Positions 44,321-57,000 of a stretch of DNA of 64,000 nt are shown here, in pieces. Origin of the DNA: Euphorbia lathyris (taxonomy: Eukaryota; Streptophyta; Magnoliopsida; Malpighiales; Euphorbiaceae). The notes beneath the pieces are model-generated. The model was not told the DNA's origin, did not search any database, and saw nothing but the letters and a program-made list of their open reading frames with translations. Each line of letters begins with the position of its first letter. Position 1 is the first letter of the stretch. The stretch spans positions 89,909,501 to 89,973,500 of the forward strand of contig NC_088915.1 in the NCBI RefSeq assembly GCF_963576675.1, written 5' to 3'. The position numbers and the translations under genes are program-made.

Positions 44321-46775
44321 GCATCACCTCCAGCAACACTCCGCTGGTGCAAAGAATCATCGAGACAAGGTTCCCGCGAGACTGGAAGGCCCCTCGCTTA
44401 TCACAGTATTCGGGGACCGAGGACCCGAATGACCACGTGGCCTCTTTTATGAGCACCATCAACCTTTATTCTAAGGATAAGGATATCATGTGCAAAGTTT
44501 TCCCAACTACACTTTCCGCAAGTGCATAAGAGTGGTACCGGGGACAGGCTCCCGAGTCCATCGACTCTTTCGATATGTTGAAGGACCTTTTCCTCTCCAG
44601 ATTCTTCGCGGCTGCAAAAGTAAGAAAGATCAGCTCGGACCTCAACGGTCTCAAGCAGCGAACAACCGAGCCGCTGCTCAATTTCCTCTCCAGGTTCCAC
44701 CATATGGCCTCTCAAGTCAAGGGACTCAATCTGGAAGTTGCTCACGATGCTCTCGCAAAGGGCACTTCTTGTGAACCCCTGAAACAGAAGTGCTTCAGGA
44801 AAATGCCCTGGTCCTTCGAAGAACTCATGACCATGGCACAGACCTTCGTCCGGTACAACGACTGTGACCGTCCTGCAGGATATGAAGAATCGGAGAAAGA
44901 CAAGGCCAGAGGAGATTCTCAAAAAAAGGAGAAGGGCAAGGTGTCAGGAGATGCCCGTGACGGAGGACGGGGCCGTAAGGAGGAGGCCCCCCTTCCCTAC
45001 CCCCCGCGGGTAGAAGCAATTAGCTCGGACCACAGAGGTGACAGGTCCCGCGGTAAGGAGGTGCACTACGTCACTCAGAACCCTGCTCGGAGATACACAC
45101 ACCAGGCCTCGCCAGCGGATAAGGGCAAGACCCATATCGAGAAGGAGTACTGCAAGTATCACAAATCCTCCGGGCACTCCACGAAAAACTGCCATCAGTT
45201 GCAGAAGGAAATTGATCGAATCACGGAATAGGGCACCCCGCCAAGATCCCTCAGGCAACGAGAGCAGAGTCCGAAGCAGCGCAACGCCGACGGAGCCGAA
45301 GACCAAAAGAGACCAAGGTTTCAAGGAGAGATACATGTCAGACGGGATGGGGCACCGGCGCACTATAACCCCCTGGAAACCTCCCGAAAGTGGAAAGCAA
45401 CGGATCACATCCTGACGCTACAGCCACCACTCTGAACCAGCCACTCGAAAGCCCTCGTCGTCACAATGTGTATTTCCAGCTTTAATGTGCATCGAGTATT
45501 AGTCAACACAGGGAGTTCGGTCAATCTACTAACCTAGACAGCGCTGTGCGCCATGAAAAGTGTCCATACTGCCCTCCGTGCAGGAACTTTCTCTCTGGTA
45601 GGTCTGTCCGAGATTGAAGTCCCCGTCAAAAGGATCATTTCCCTCCCTACGATTCTCAGCCACGATGGAAGAGAGGTGGAATGCGTTGCCGAATGGGTAG
45701 TAGTGGACATCCCACTAGACTACAACGCTATCATCGGAAGGCCCCTGCTAGCAAGTCTAAAAGCTACGGTCAATGTCTTCGAGCTGTGTCTGACTCTACC
45801 ACATCAAAGTGGTGAGATCACAGTCCGTGGAGACCGAATGTTGGCCAAAAAACTACATTGGCAGGCGACCCAACCACGGACAGCTTTGTATCTGGAAGAC
45901 GACCTGATGGACATGAGGGGATATAATCCCACTCCTATTGAGCCGGTCGAGGACTGCCTGGTCGGGGAGAGCAAAACACTGAAGATTGGGAGCAAGATGC
46001 CATCCAAGCTGGTCGACGAAATAAAGGCCATTCTCACCGAACACGCAGACGTGTTCGCATGGAGCACCGAGGACATCACCGACGTTTCACCCGAGCAAGC
46101 AACGCATAAGCTGAACATTGACCCTTCCATCGAGCCTCTGAAGCAGAAGAAACACGTGTAGGCACGGGACAAGCAAGTGGCTGTCAAGGCCGAAATACAG
46201 AAACTTTTGGCTGTAAAGTTTATCCGTGAAGTTCATTACCCGGACTAGCTTTCTAATGTTGTGCTTGTAAAGAAAGCCAGCGGGAAATACCGCATGTGTG
46301 TAGACTTTACCGATGTTAATAAAGCATGCCCCAAAGATTCTTACCCGCTACCTAACATAGATCAACTTATCGATCAAACGGCGTGACGTAAGATCCTGTC
46401 CCAATTTGATGCCATCGCCGGTTTCCAGCAGATACCCCCTGGATCCAGCCGACGCTGAAAAAACATCTTTCATAACACACGAGGGCACGTATTGCTATAA
46501 TGTGATGCCTTTCGGTCTAAAAAATGCAGGAGCCACCTATCAAAGGTTGATCGATAAAATGTTTTCTCATCTCATTGGAAAAACAGTACAAGTGTATATC
46601 AACGACATGGTTATCCTTAGCACTGAAGAAAGCGATCGTCCACGAGATTTGGCGGAGGTGTTCAAGATTTTTCGAGATTACAACCTTAAGCTCAACCCAG
46701 AAAAATGCTTCTTCGGAATTCGCTCAGACAAGTTCCTACCTCAAGGAGGCCCATGCGACCAGCACCACTCAATAT
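44321..46775 (+). pseudogene. Ty3/gypsy gag-pol relic
   Basis: Plus strand. Gag (44321-45231) reads RFPRDWKAPRL, EWYRG, LKQRTTEPLLNFLSRF and ends with a zinc-knuckle-like CKYHKSSGHSTKNCHQL. Protease relic near 45480-45535 (VLVNTGSSVNLLT), then DYNAIIGRPLL. RT reads VLVKKASGKYRMCVDFTDVN, ACPKDSYPLPNID and, after a frame change near 46400, THEGTYCYNVMPFGLKNAGA. Defects: TAA at 44527-44529, TAG at 45231, TAG at 46246-46248 in HYPD*LSNV (Trp expected), TGA near 46384, and the catalytic box reads YINDM instead of Y-x-DD. Sequence stops after CFFGIRSDKFL; RNase H and integrase are absent. Tat/Athila-type by motif style. Confidence 0.8.
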
Positions 46776-47030
46776 AAATACCCCAAGCATAGGGAAGGTA
46801 AAGACACATTCTCACTCACTACTCGATCGAGTACCCTCAAAGCTATTCGATTATTTCCTTTATTAATCATCTCGAACAACTAACTGTCTTGATCGTCGGA
46901 GTATTCAAATGGACCGCTCCCCGCACAAACACGAAATTCGAAAACCACAAGAAGCCTCGGAGGCAGCTCGGATTAATGTAGTTCGTTCCCTAATTACCTA
47001 CTAATAAGGGTTAAATTAGTAATGGAGAAT
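46776..47030 (+). repeat. Gypsy 3-prime LTR remnant
   Basis: Starts with tataaataccccaagcatag (a TATA box and leader) followed by acacattctcactca and acttgatcgtcggagt-like runs (actgtcttgatcgtcggagt at 46887), typical of plant gypsy LTR R/U5. It directly follows the broken RT, so an internal deletion has joined RT to the LTR. Confidence 0.55.
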
Positions 47031-47241
47031 GGGATCTCAAACCTAACAAGCAAAGATTCAACTTCTTACCACTCAGACCAACCCTTATTAGCTATATATA
47101 TATATATATATATATATTTCCCAGATACCAAAAGAGAGAAACAATAAAAGGCAAAAGATAAAGAAACCTAATTTTCTATATTAGGTCAATCACCCGTAAA
47201 TTACATCAATTCCTAATCTGAAAATTAAAGAAATAACAGCC

Positions 47242-47309
<68 letters not shown>

Positions 47310-47449
47310 ATTCAACCAATCTGAATCAAGGGAACTAAATTTAAATTTAGTGAATGAAAATAAGTTTCCTAAGTTCATCCAAATTATGTTCCGCAGATTC
47401 TAATTTCTTCTTTGGATTCTAAAATATGAGTTTGGAATTAAAAACTATT
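47031..47449. repeat. (AT)n microsatellites and spacer
   Basis: Pure AT runs at about 47093-47117 and 47237-47306, otherwise AT-rich. No gene. Confidence 0.8.
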
Positions 47450-47925
47450 ATAAAAATTGAATTGGAATAGAAAATTAGCCCTCAATTAAAACCATAAATA
47501 TGAACTTTGCGACTGAATAAAAAATATTTGGATGCCTCAGCTCTTATAATGGATGATTTATATAGACTTTATTGGGAGATCCCATATATCCTTAACGAGG
47601 CAAGATTCACCATCCCGTTCGAGGATCTGCTCCAACGATGACAAAGAATCTCAGATATCCACCCCCTAATATGCCCCCAATTTACCCCTCCTCTCCGACG
47701 TGGTGCTGACCTGACAAAATATAAAGCTGCAATAATCCAAGCGCCACGTTGGAGAGGATGGGTAAGTTGGATGGCTTTTTGGAAGTTTAGGGGGTCAATA
47801 GGCTGTCCCTTAAGTTTAGAGGGTAAAATGAAAAAAATAGACAAGTTTAGGGGGATGCGTATGTATTAAGCCTTTTTAAAGTGATTAAGTTAGATGGTTG
47901 AAGAAAAATTGAGGAAGATGTTAGA
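47450..47925. repeat. Block R copy 3, first part, and MITE arm
   Basis: 47450-47585 is repeated at 48566-48660 and 48727-48803 (shared ccataaatatgaactttgcg). About 47780-47875 is an M2-like MITE arm ending tgtattaagcc. No gene. Confidence 0.5.
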
Positions 47926-48261
47926 ATAAGGACATGAGCTATAGCTGTGGAGAGATTTGGGGAGGTTTACGAGAGTCGAAAATGATAAATTGAGGCAGAT
48001 GCTAGAATTGGAGAAAGAGAAGATGAAATTCTTCAAAGATTTAGATATGGAGAGCATGCAATTCAAAAACGATTTAGAGATGAAGAGGATGAAAATCCAC
48101 ATCCTTTCCATCTCTAAATCTTTCTTAAATTTCATCCTCTCCATCTCTAAATCTTTAGAGAATTTCATCTTCTTCTTCTCCAATTCTAACATTTGCCTTA
48201 ATTTATCTTTTCGACTCTCGTAAACCTTCCCAAATCTCTCCACAACTCTAGCTAATATCAT
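47926..48261. repeat. Hairpin from a trihelix-type coding fragment
   Basis: Two inverted arms of about 160 bp (about 47926-48098 and 48104-48261), roughly 85-90 percent identical, almost no loop. Both arms encode the same peptide: KLRQMLELEKEKMKFFKDL on plus and ERFGKVYESRKDKLRQMLEL on minus, the coiled-coil C-terminus found in plant trihelix (ASIL/6b-interacting-like) transcription factors. An inverted duplication of a host exon; a transcript would fold into a long near-perfect hairpin, a possible source of small RNAs. Confidence 0.7.
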
Positions 48262-49520
48262 TTTCCTTCCAGAGAGAGAAAAAAGAAGAAATTAAAGAGA
48301 GATGGAAAAGATGGTAGATTTGATTTTTATTTTTTATTTTTGGGTTTGTTTGTGATAATTAGATAATAAGAGGGTTAGTTTATGAAATAAATAAATATAA
48401 GGATAAAATTAACTCTTTTCACTTTGACTTTTAACACCGTTAGTCAATTTGGCCTGTGTTTGCTAACGGAATGAATCTCAAGGTACCATTTTATAAATTT
48501 TTAAACCATAAGGACACCGATCGAAAATAGGTGTAACGACAAAATTTATTTTTATACTTTTCCCTTATAAAAATTGAATTGGAATTAAAAATTAGCCCTC
48601 AATTAAAACCATAAATATGAACTTTGCGACTGAAAATAAAAATACTCTGAATTGATATAGCTACCTACACCTGCTTTGGCAAGCAGGTTTAATTGCCTTC
48701 TCTTGCTACCGAATTGAAACCAATTTGCGACTGAATAAAAAATATTTGGATGCCTCAACTCTTATACCGGATGATTTATATAGACTTTATTGGGAGATCC
48801 CATGATATGTCCCAGGAATTTCCAAAGGGAAACAGATCACTGAATCAAGATAGTTTACCACTCGATCAAAATAAACAAAGAGAAAGACTGTAATAAACAA
48901 CTTTTAAATTTTGAAAAACAGCAACATCCAAATAGGTTCTGAATATGATCTGATTTTGGATTTTGAAAAATCCCAAAACTAAATCGGAAGCCTTAATTCA
49001 CTAAAAAAGTTCCCAAATCATGACCAAAACTAAATCAGAAAACTCAATTCACTAAAATGTTTCCCAATGATCATCTACAACCATGACTAACGCTTTTACT
49101 TTTCAAGTTTTCTTGATTTGTCATGATTGAGAATGATCAACAGATCAGTGAATCAAGATGACTAGAATAAACAACTTTTAAAAAATTGAAGAACAGCAAT
49201 AGATAAATTGTAGTCACCGAATAGACGCAGATTGCCGAAAAATAATATCAACCATATGCGGCGGTGGATGGCTCAGCTCTAAATCGTCAAACCTAGCAAA
49301 TGAAAAACGACTTTTCAAAATTGAAAAAAAGCAATAACTAAATCGTAGTGACTGCCGGAAAATGAGAGCAACCACTCACTCTTAAATTGTAGTCGGCGGA
49401 GACCTCATCTTAACCGGCTAACCTAGAAAATGATATACCTCTCTCTTCTTTAAGGCTATTAGAGATCCAGCCCATTATATAGACGTAACGTAACCTTTAT
49501 GGGTTTTCTTCAAAAAAAAA
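48262..49520. repeat. Block R copy 3, second part
   Basis: Matches 2640-3420 and 23690-24310, rearranged and partly tandem (48566-48803 duplicates 47450-47585). The right end has agcccattatatagacgtaacg (about 49470), resembling 3370 and 6820. No coding. Confidence 0.5.
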
Positions 49521-50626
49521 AAAATTAAGGGGTAAATTACACTTATACCCACTAAAATTTATTCATTTTCATTTTCATGAAATGAAAATTAATCTTTAAA
49601 ATGTAATATAAAAGTCACTTATTTTTTAGACTTTCTAACATTATAGACACTAAACTTCAAGCAACGTCTCAAAATAATCATTGAGAACCTCCAAATAAAT
49701 GATTCCAAGAATTGATTATATTCTAAGAAACTTTAATTATTTCGTTTTGAGGTTATTTATGTGTTGTTTGGTTAGAAGAGAAAAACTGATTTTTTAGATA
49801 GAAAACTCTAGAAATAGTGGTTTTAAAAAATAAAAAAATGTGTTTTCATGGTAAATATCGTTTTAAACAACTGTAATTTTTGAACATTTTCATTCTGAAG
49901 TCGTCAACAGTCACTTTGAGGCGTTAGTTAAAATTTAATGAGCATAATGTGAAAAAATGTAAAATTGAGTGGATTTTTAAAGTTTAATTGTCATATCATG
50001 AAAATTAGTAAAGTTCAGTGGCAATGGGTGTAATTTACCCATGGATTTTTTTTTTTGTACATTTTAAGTCATTGTTTGTCAAATTAATTCAGTCAAAAAA
50101 GTGTTATTTATTTTATTCGTATTTGAAATTATAATTTTTACAGTTTCAAATAATCTTTTTATAGTTTTTCTATGTATATTAAAAATTGTTTTGGACTATA
50201 AAAAAATAATAATTGAATGGATGTGAATAACACTTTATTAACCGGATTTTATGTTCGAAGCTGACTTTTATGGTCATCATGAATTTAATATGACAAAATA
50301 AATATAAAAGATTAAGAGCTTAATTTGTTCATATAAAAGTTTAAAGACTTAATGTACAAAAAAAAAAAAAAAGATTAAGGGCCTTAAGATATTTTTCCAT
50401 AAAAACTGTCCTTTAAAACTCACCGACAAAATCATTGAAATTTATATATTAATTCAATCACAAATTTGGTAATATTTAACAAAACAGGCTAAATTTGAGA
50501 AATTTTAGGTATCAAATGAATTTAAGAATGAGTTTGATACCTAAAAAGGAAAAAAGACCGCGTTTTGCATCAGGATAAAAAAAAATGTACCAAATTGATT
50601 AAATATTCAAAATTTCACTTACAAAA
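49521..50626. repeat. Block R continuation
   Basis: 50060-50440 matches 4220-4393 plus 6169-6400 without the Helitron and so serves as its empty site. No gene. Confidence 0.5.
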
Positions 50627-51485
50627 TCTATATATAATATAAAACAGTAACGATGGAACTGAGGTGTCACTTCCTCCCATTTTAGTAATAAAAAATTTAA
50701 TATATTAATTTTAATTTTATTATATATATTTATTTATAAAAAGATTATTTTATCCCCACTATATCTAAGAGTTCTACAGAATTTAAATTAATCCCTAAAA
50801 TCTCGCTAATTCTTTACACATCTATATCTATATATAATATAAAACAGTAACGATGGAACTAAGGTGTCACTTCCTCCTTTTTTAGTGATAAAAAATTTAA
50901 TATATTAATTTTAATTTTATTATATATATTTATCTATAAAAAGATTATTTTATCCGTACTATATCTAAGAGTTCTACAGAATTTAAATTAATCCCTAAAA
51001 TCTCTGTAATTCTCTACACATCTATATATAATATAAAACAGTAACGATGGAACTGAGGTGTCACTTCCTCATTTTTTAGTGATAAAAAATTTAATATATT
51101 AATTTTAATTTTATTATGTATATTTATCTATAAAAAAGATTATTTTATCCCATATATCTAAGAGTACTACAGAATTTAAATTAATCCCTAAAATCTCTCT
51201 AATTCTCTACATATCTATATATAATATAAAACAGTAACGATGGAACTGAGGTGTCACTTCTTCCTTTTTTACTGATAAAAAATATAATATAATATATAAT
51301 ATATTAGTTTTTATTTTATTATTATATTTATCTATAAAAATATTATTTAAAGTAAATGTGAAAATGAAATAATAATATTTAATTTATATAACACATTTAT
51401 GTCATTAATTGTAATTATTAGATTGTATTTTTATTAATATTTATATATTAAGATGAATCCGTGCATCGCACGGGCCAACAACTAG
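50627..51485 (+). mobile_element. Non-autonomous Helitron, same family as 25056
   Basis: Host A at 50626, TC at 50627, CTAG at 51482-51485, host T at 51486. Hairpin CCGTGC-ATC-GCACGG ends 10 bases before CTAG. Four tandem 5-prime units of about 190-200 bp restart with TCTATATATAATATAAAACA at 50627, 50827, 51021 and 51214. Confidence 0.85.
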
Positions 51486-51486
51486 T

Positions 51487-51984
51487 TTAGAATTAAAACC
51501 TTTCTAGTATTTTTATTTAATTACATCAATTATTTTCATAAATAAAGATCTTATACTACAACATATATAAATGACAGATTTTTACATTGTAATTAGTATA
51601 TTATGAAATTAGATTTATGTAGTTTAGAATTTCATAACATAATCTTGATGTTTTCTTTCGAATTTCATTTTCTGAAAGGTTTTGTTAATGTAGAAAAAAA
51701 AAGAGGAATTCTTAGTTGTATCTCGGGAAAACTGACTTCGGGTTTTTACCCATTTCTCCTACTGGTGTAAGGGCCTTCCTTGTCTCGTTTATTTTTTTAA
51801 GGCGCGAAGCCTTTTCTAATCCATCCGTCGCCGGACCAGTTAAGATTCTAGATGAAAGAGTCCTTAGTTGGCTTGTGCAATTTGAAAGTAAAGCTTTCCT
51901 TTCCAACATTTTTCAATATTTGTAGGGAGTTTTCATACAAGGCTTTCGTGCAGATAGCTAGTCAGGGATTTGTGAAATTGGAAA

Positions 51985-52066
<82 letters not shown>

Positions 52067-52272
52067 AAATCCTGGGGATGATGGCGATCTCCCCACGACT
52101 GCGATAGAGACCACCAAGCCAATGAACTCATGATGAATTCCTGGCTCCACACTTAGCGCACCAATAATTATTTGTATAGTTTTCTAGACTAACAACTTTG
52201 ATGTATTCGGGTGGACTTGTACCAGTTATGATCTGGCTACAAGGGCTGTGTACAATTTCCTCTTAACTCTTA
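51487..52272. other. Non-coding, GC-richer patch and long AT microsatellite
   Basis: About 51700-51975 is GC-richer than its flanks (tccatccgtcgccggaccag near 51820) and could be organellar, but I recognise no gene. 51987-52062 is a pure (AT)n run. About 52063-52160 resembles 63850-63900. Confidence 0.4.
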
Positions 52273-52724
52273 GGGTCTGTTCATAATGTAATCAAAGTTA
52301 CTATTCCATTATCATGTTTGATTGACAAATAAAAAAAAATATGATGAAATGTAATTACCATTACAATATTTATGTTTGCTTAGTTAAATGTAATCGCAAA
52401 ATTTTATTTTATTTTTTGCTTTTTTTTTCATTTTTAGTTTTTCTAGTTTTTGCGTTTTTTAGAATGATGAGAAGTGAGATTTGACAAATGAGAGATTAAA
52501 TGGAACTTTAAATATAGAAATTAGGATTACATGTTTTGGATGTAATGAGAATTCAAGCCATTTTTTTCATGTAATAGGGATTACAATAGTTATTACATAA
52601 AATTTATTTATGAATTTCTCATTCCATTATATAAAAAATTTAATATACAATCAAACATGGTAATGACCCTTCAATGTAATGGGCATTCCATTACAAAGCC
52701 CATTACATCTTACCAAACGGTCCC
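52273..52724. mobile_element. Tourist-like MITE
   Basis: 452 bp, starts gggtctgttcataatgtaat and ends catcttaccaaacggtccc, with TTA on both sides (52270-52272 and 52725-52727), the PIF/Harbinger target. No coding. Confidence 0.6.
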
Positions 52725-53459
52725 TTAATTGTACTGTTTATGAGCATTTTTGGAACATCTAGCTAGAACTTGTATGGAAGTCAAAAGATAATATTGAAAA
52801 GAAGAGAATTCAGTAAATGTAGATCAATGTTGTAAAAGACGTTAGACACTAGTAAGGCGGACAGGACTCTCGAAGATTAATTGGATTTGTAATTTTCTGT
52901 TTTAAAATTATACTATTTGAAATGATTTTTTTTTTTTATGAAATCTACTTGAAATGAACTTAAATATGAGTAATATAAATACTGAACCTGGACTTGAAAT
53001 GAACATGGTTCATTATATATCAATTATACCGCTTACTGAATCAAACCGATTGAATTCGGTTTTTTGATTTGTTTTCTTTTACACTTCCATTCGGTATCAG
53101 ATTTAGTTTTAGGTGCATTTCAATATTCGATTATCTTCAGTTTTCAGTTTGATGAAAAATGAGATAGAAAAAAAAAACAAACAAAAGCACACCGTTAAAC
53201 ACAAGGGTAAAAAGTTTTATAGTAAACACTCATAAACATAAAGTTTTCAGTTTTCGATTTAGTTTTAGGTGTATTTTGATAATTTTGATATTCGATTTTT
53301 GCAGTTTGATTTTGAACCAATGCACACTCTTAAACATAAGGGTAAAAAAAAGTTTTAATTATCACTAAAGTAGAGACTTTGTATATTATTTTTATCCAAT
53401 AAAATTATTAATATAATAAACTTCTGTACATAAAATCTCTATGATCACATCAAACCACT
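52725..53459. other. Non-coding, includes DUF506-upstream scrap
   Basis: About 52940-53025 matches the region upstream of the DUF506 gene and its pseudogene (cttgaaatgaactt ... gaacatggttcatta). About 53040-53330 has ttcagttt/cggtatcagatttag repeats shared with 20330. No gene. Confidence 0.45.
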
Positions 53460-53720
53460 AGAAGTGACCTTAATTCTTGGTGCGGATCGACAAACCGACG
53501 CCTATAATCAAGTTTTTAGCACGGGTTACAACTAACACTAAAAGGTATCATTTGGATTCGGTTGTTAAATAGACCGGTATTGGCATTGGTCCTCTTTATA
53601 ACCGATATTAAAGGTCTTCATTGGGGTTAGTTGTTTAACAACGGACTCCAATTATAAGACCTTAGCGTCAGATATACTTAACAACAACCGACACCAATGT
53701 TGGCGTTCCCGTCCACGAAT
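53460..53720. repeat. CACTA-type subterminal repeat scrap, probable
   Basis: Repeated accgacgcc, accgatatta and aaaggtcttcattgggg motifs in both orientations resemble plant CACTA subterminal repeats. No CACTA terminus found. Confidence 0.35.
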
Positions 53721-53789
53721 ATATATGTTAAATGAAAAGGACATGTGAACAGATAAATGCAACATAGCATAAATAACCACTTTGGTGCG

Positions 53790-54012
53790 AAATAAGATAA
53801 AGAACCATCATGATCAGTGGTAGTTTCGGTTTCCTTGTCAACATAAAATTTGAGGTTGTAGTGGTTTTGGTTCCTCTGTTTTGAAGAAATTTTGATGGGC
53901 TGCTGAATTAGCACCCCTAAAATTTGGTGCAGGTCTTATTAGTTCTCTCTAAATCCAAAATTCTAAATTTTTTTTTGGCACGTCATCTCTAAATCCAAAA
54001 TTCTAATTTTTT
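53790..54012. repeat. hAT-like relic, left of LINE
   Basis: Homologous to 10510-10740 (tttcggtttccttgt, taaatccaaaattctaa). It continues at 58332 beyond the LINE. Confidence 0.45.
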
Positions 54013-54056
54013 TCCTATTAAATTATTGTTTTTTTTTTGAAACCAATCGAAATATA

Positions 54057-57000
54057 TTAAACCAAATCAGCAAACAAAGCATTACAAATAACGGAAGGTG
54101 GACTATTCGTCCATTCCATAGCATCAGACAAAGAAAGCGCTACTCTAGATAGCTCATGAGCAACGACATTCGCTGAACGCCCAATAAAACTGACTCTAAC
54201 GTTAGAAAAATAACTCAAAAACCACTTGCAATCATTAATGATGGTACCATAAGCAGATATGAAACTTGGCTCATAGATGTGATTTACCACATTCAATGAA
54301 TCTGACTCCACCACGACCCCATCCAGTCCTTTCCTCTTAATCCAACTAAGAGCCTCTCTAATTCCCACTGCTTCCCCCTCCCTCGGTTGAAATAAACCCG
54401 GCATCCTCGTAACAAACGCACCACAAAACAAACCATCGCTATTTCTCAATACCGCCCCAATGCCTAAGAAAGGTGAGCCCGGCACAATAGATGCATCAAC
54501 ATTCACCTTAAACTGCCCTATTAAAGGCTTAGACCAGTGCCGATCTGCATCATTCTCTCTTCCGCGGACTGATCTCTGGCAGACATTATTCGGTTTTAGT
54601 TTAGCATCTCTCCAATCCTTCAAGCACAGAACAGCCCTCCGAAAGATACCCTGCGAGTCTACATTAACAGCATGCCATACTTTTTGATTTCGTCCCCACC
54701 AAATACTCCAAACGATCATAGCCCAAAGACAACATCTTTCATCATTAAACTGATTGAATATCAGTTTGAACCAAGATACAAAATCAGCAGCAGTATTAAT
54801 AGCGATGTGCTGATCAAAGAGACTCCAAACCGAGATCGCAAAGGGGCAATCCTTAAAAACATGCATAATTGATTCATTTGATAGACCACACAACACGCAA
54901 TGAGGACTAACAATAACTCTCTTCTCCAATAAATTATCCATCGTAGGAATTACACACCGACATACTCGCCATAAGAAATTCTGAACCTTTGGAGGGATTC
55001 TTAAATTCCAAAACTTCTTCCAAAAACCATCAAGCATATTCTCAGGGATCAAATTAAGCTGTCTATAAGTACTTCTGACACTATAAACCCCACTATGTTC
55101 GTGCATCCAGAACCAGGAACCAGAATTATCTCTGTCAGAAAGCTGTAAGCTAAGAATTCTATTCTGATCTTCGAAATTAAAGACATCCCTGATAACCTCC
55201 TCATCCCAAGCTCTACACCCTACCTGAAACAATGAACTAACCTGTTGATTTGCAATCTGTTCAGGCAATTCTGTTGATGGCCTGCCATTAGCACTGTCAA
55301 TTAACCACGGGTCATGACCAATTTGGATCGATTGACCATTACCCACTTTTCTCCTACATCCCGCGATAATGACATCTTTTGCTGCAATAATGCTGCTCTA
55401 AGCAAAACTCGGATATGACCCCTTTGTGGCTTCCAGAAAATCACATTTTCGAAAATATCGCGCCTTATACAAACGAGAAACCAAAGACCCAGGGTCCACA
55501 AGAAACCTCCAACATTGTTTGCCCAACATAGCAAGGTTAAACTGCCGGAGTCGTTTAAAACCCATTCCCCCCGAAATTTTGGGAGTGCTAACCCTGTCCC
55601 AACTCATCCATCTAATACCCCTACCTCCATTGCTCCACCAAAATGCATTGAACAACTTCTCTAACTCTTGACACAATCCCATAGGTAACAGAAACACATT
55701 CATGGCAAAATTTGGAATTTCCTGTAGAACTGTTTTTAGAAGAATTTCTTTACCTGCTGTGGATAAGAGTTTAGTATGCCAACAATTGAGGCGATGCCAG
55801 ACTCTCTCCTTTATGTAACTCAAAATCTGCTTCTTCGATCGACCAATAAGAGAAGGTAACCCAAGGTATCTTCCCTGATCATAAGTCTCCACAACTCCTA
55901 ACCGCCTGCAGATACTATTTTTGATATCTACATGTACATTTCTGCTAAAAGAAATAGCAGATTTGGTGAAATTGACAATCTGACCTGAAGCCATTTCGTA
56001 CTCCTTCAAAACCTCTTGTACAATCTCACAATCCGACACTGAAGCACGGAAAAATAAGTAACAATCATCTGCAAAAAATAGATGACTTACTCTTGGGGCA
56101 CCAATAGCAATTCTACATCCGTGCCATAACCTCTCCCTTTCTCTTCTTCGGATCAGAGCGCTAAGACCCTCAGCACACATGATAAACAAGTAAGGCGAAA
56201 TGGGATCACCTTGTCGTATCCCTCTGGAAGGAACAATTGGCCCAACCTCCTGATTATTAACAGAAATTTGGTATTTGACAGATTCCACACAGCACATAAT
56301 TATACTCACCCACCTTGCACAGAAACCAAATTTCTGAAGAATCGCTTTTACAAAGCTCCATTCAAGCCTGTCATAGGCTTTACTCATGTCAATCTTGAGG
56401 GCAGCAGTACCCTCCTTTCTTGTAGTCTTCCTTTTCAAATAGTGATTCATCTCAAAAGCGATAAGGATATTATCCGTAATCAGCCTGCCAGGCACAAAAG
56501 CACTTTGAGCCTCGGAAATTAGCAAACTAAGAAGCGGTTTCAACCTATTAGCGATGACCTTTGAGAAAATCTTATACAAAACATTACAAAGGGATATTGG
56601 ACGAAGCTCTGTCATACGAGCCGGATTATTCTTCTTAGGAATCAACACAATATTAGTGTTATTCAATTCTGGAGGTAAACAACCGGCTTCAAAAACATCT
56701 CTGCATATTTGCACTACATCCCCACCTACAAGATCCCAAAATGATTGGAAAAAAGCAGGATTCATCCCATCCGGGCCAGGCGCCTTGTCTGGATGCATAC
56801 CAAACACAACACTCCTGACTTCATCCACAGTAATAGGCTCCAAAAGACTAGCATTCTGCCCAGGTGTAATAACAGATTCAATGCTATCCAGAATTTCAAC
56901 TGACGAACTGTTACTAGATTTAAATAACTGGGCGAAATAATCAATCATGAGATCACCTAATTGACCATTCCAATCATGCCAAACTCCTGCTTCGTCCTGG

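Noticed and set aside
44401..46187. Minus-strand frames of 127-173 codons
   Set aside because: Opposite-strand shadows of gypsy gag and pol.
51852..52152. Ile-Tyr repeat proteins
   Set aside because: Translation of the (AT)n microsatellite.
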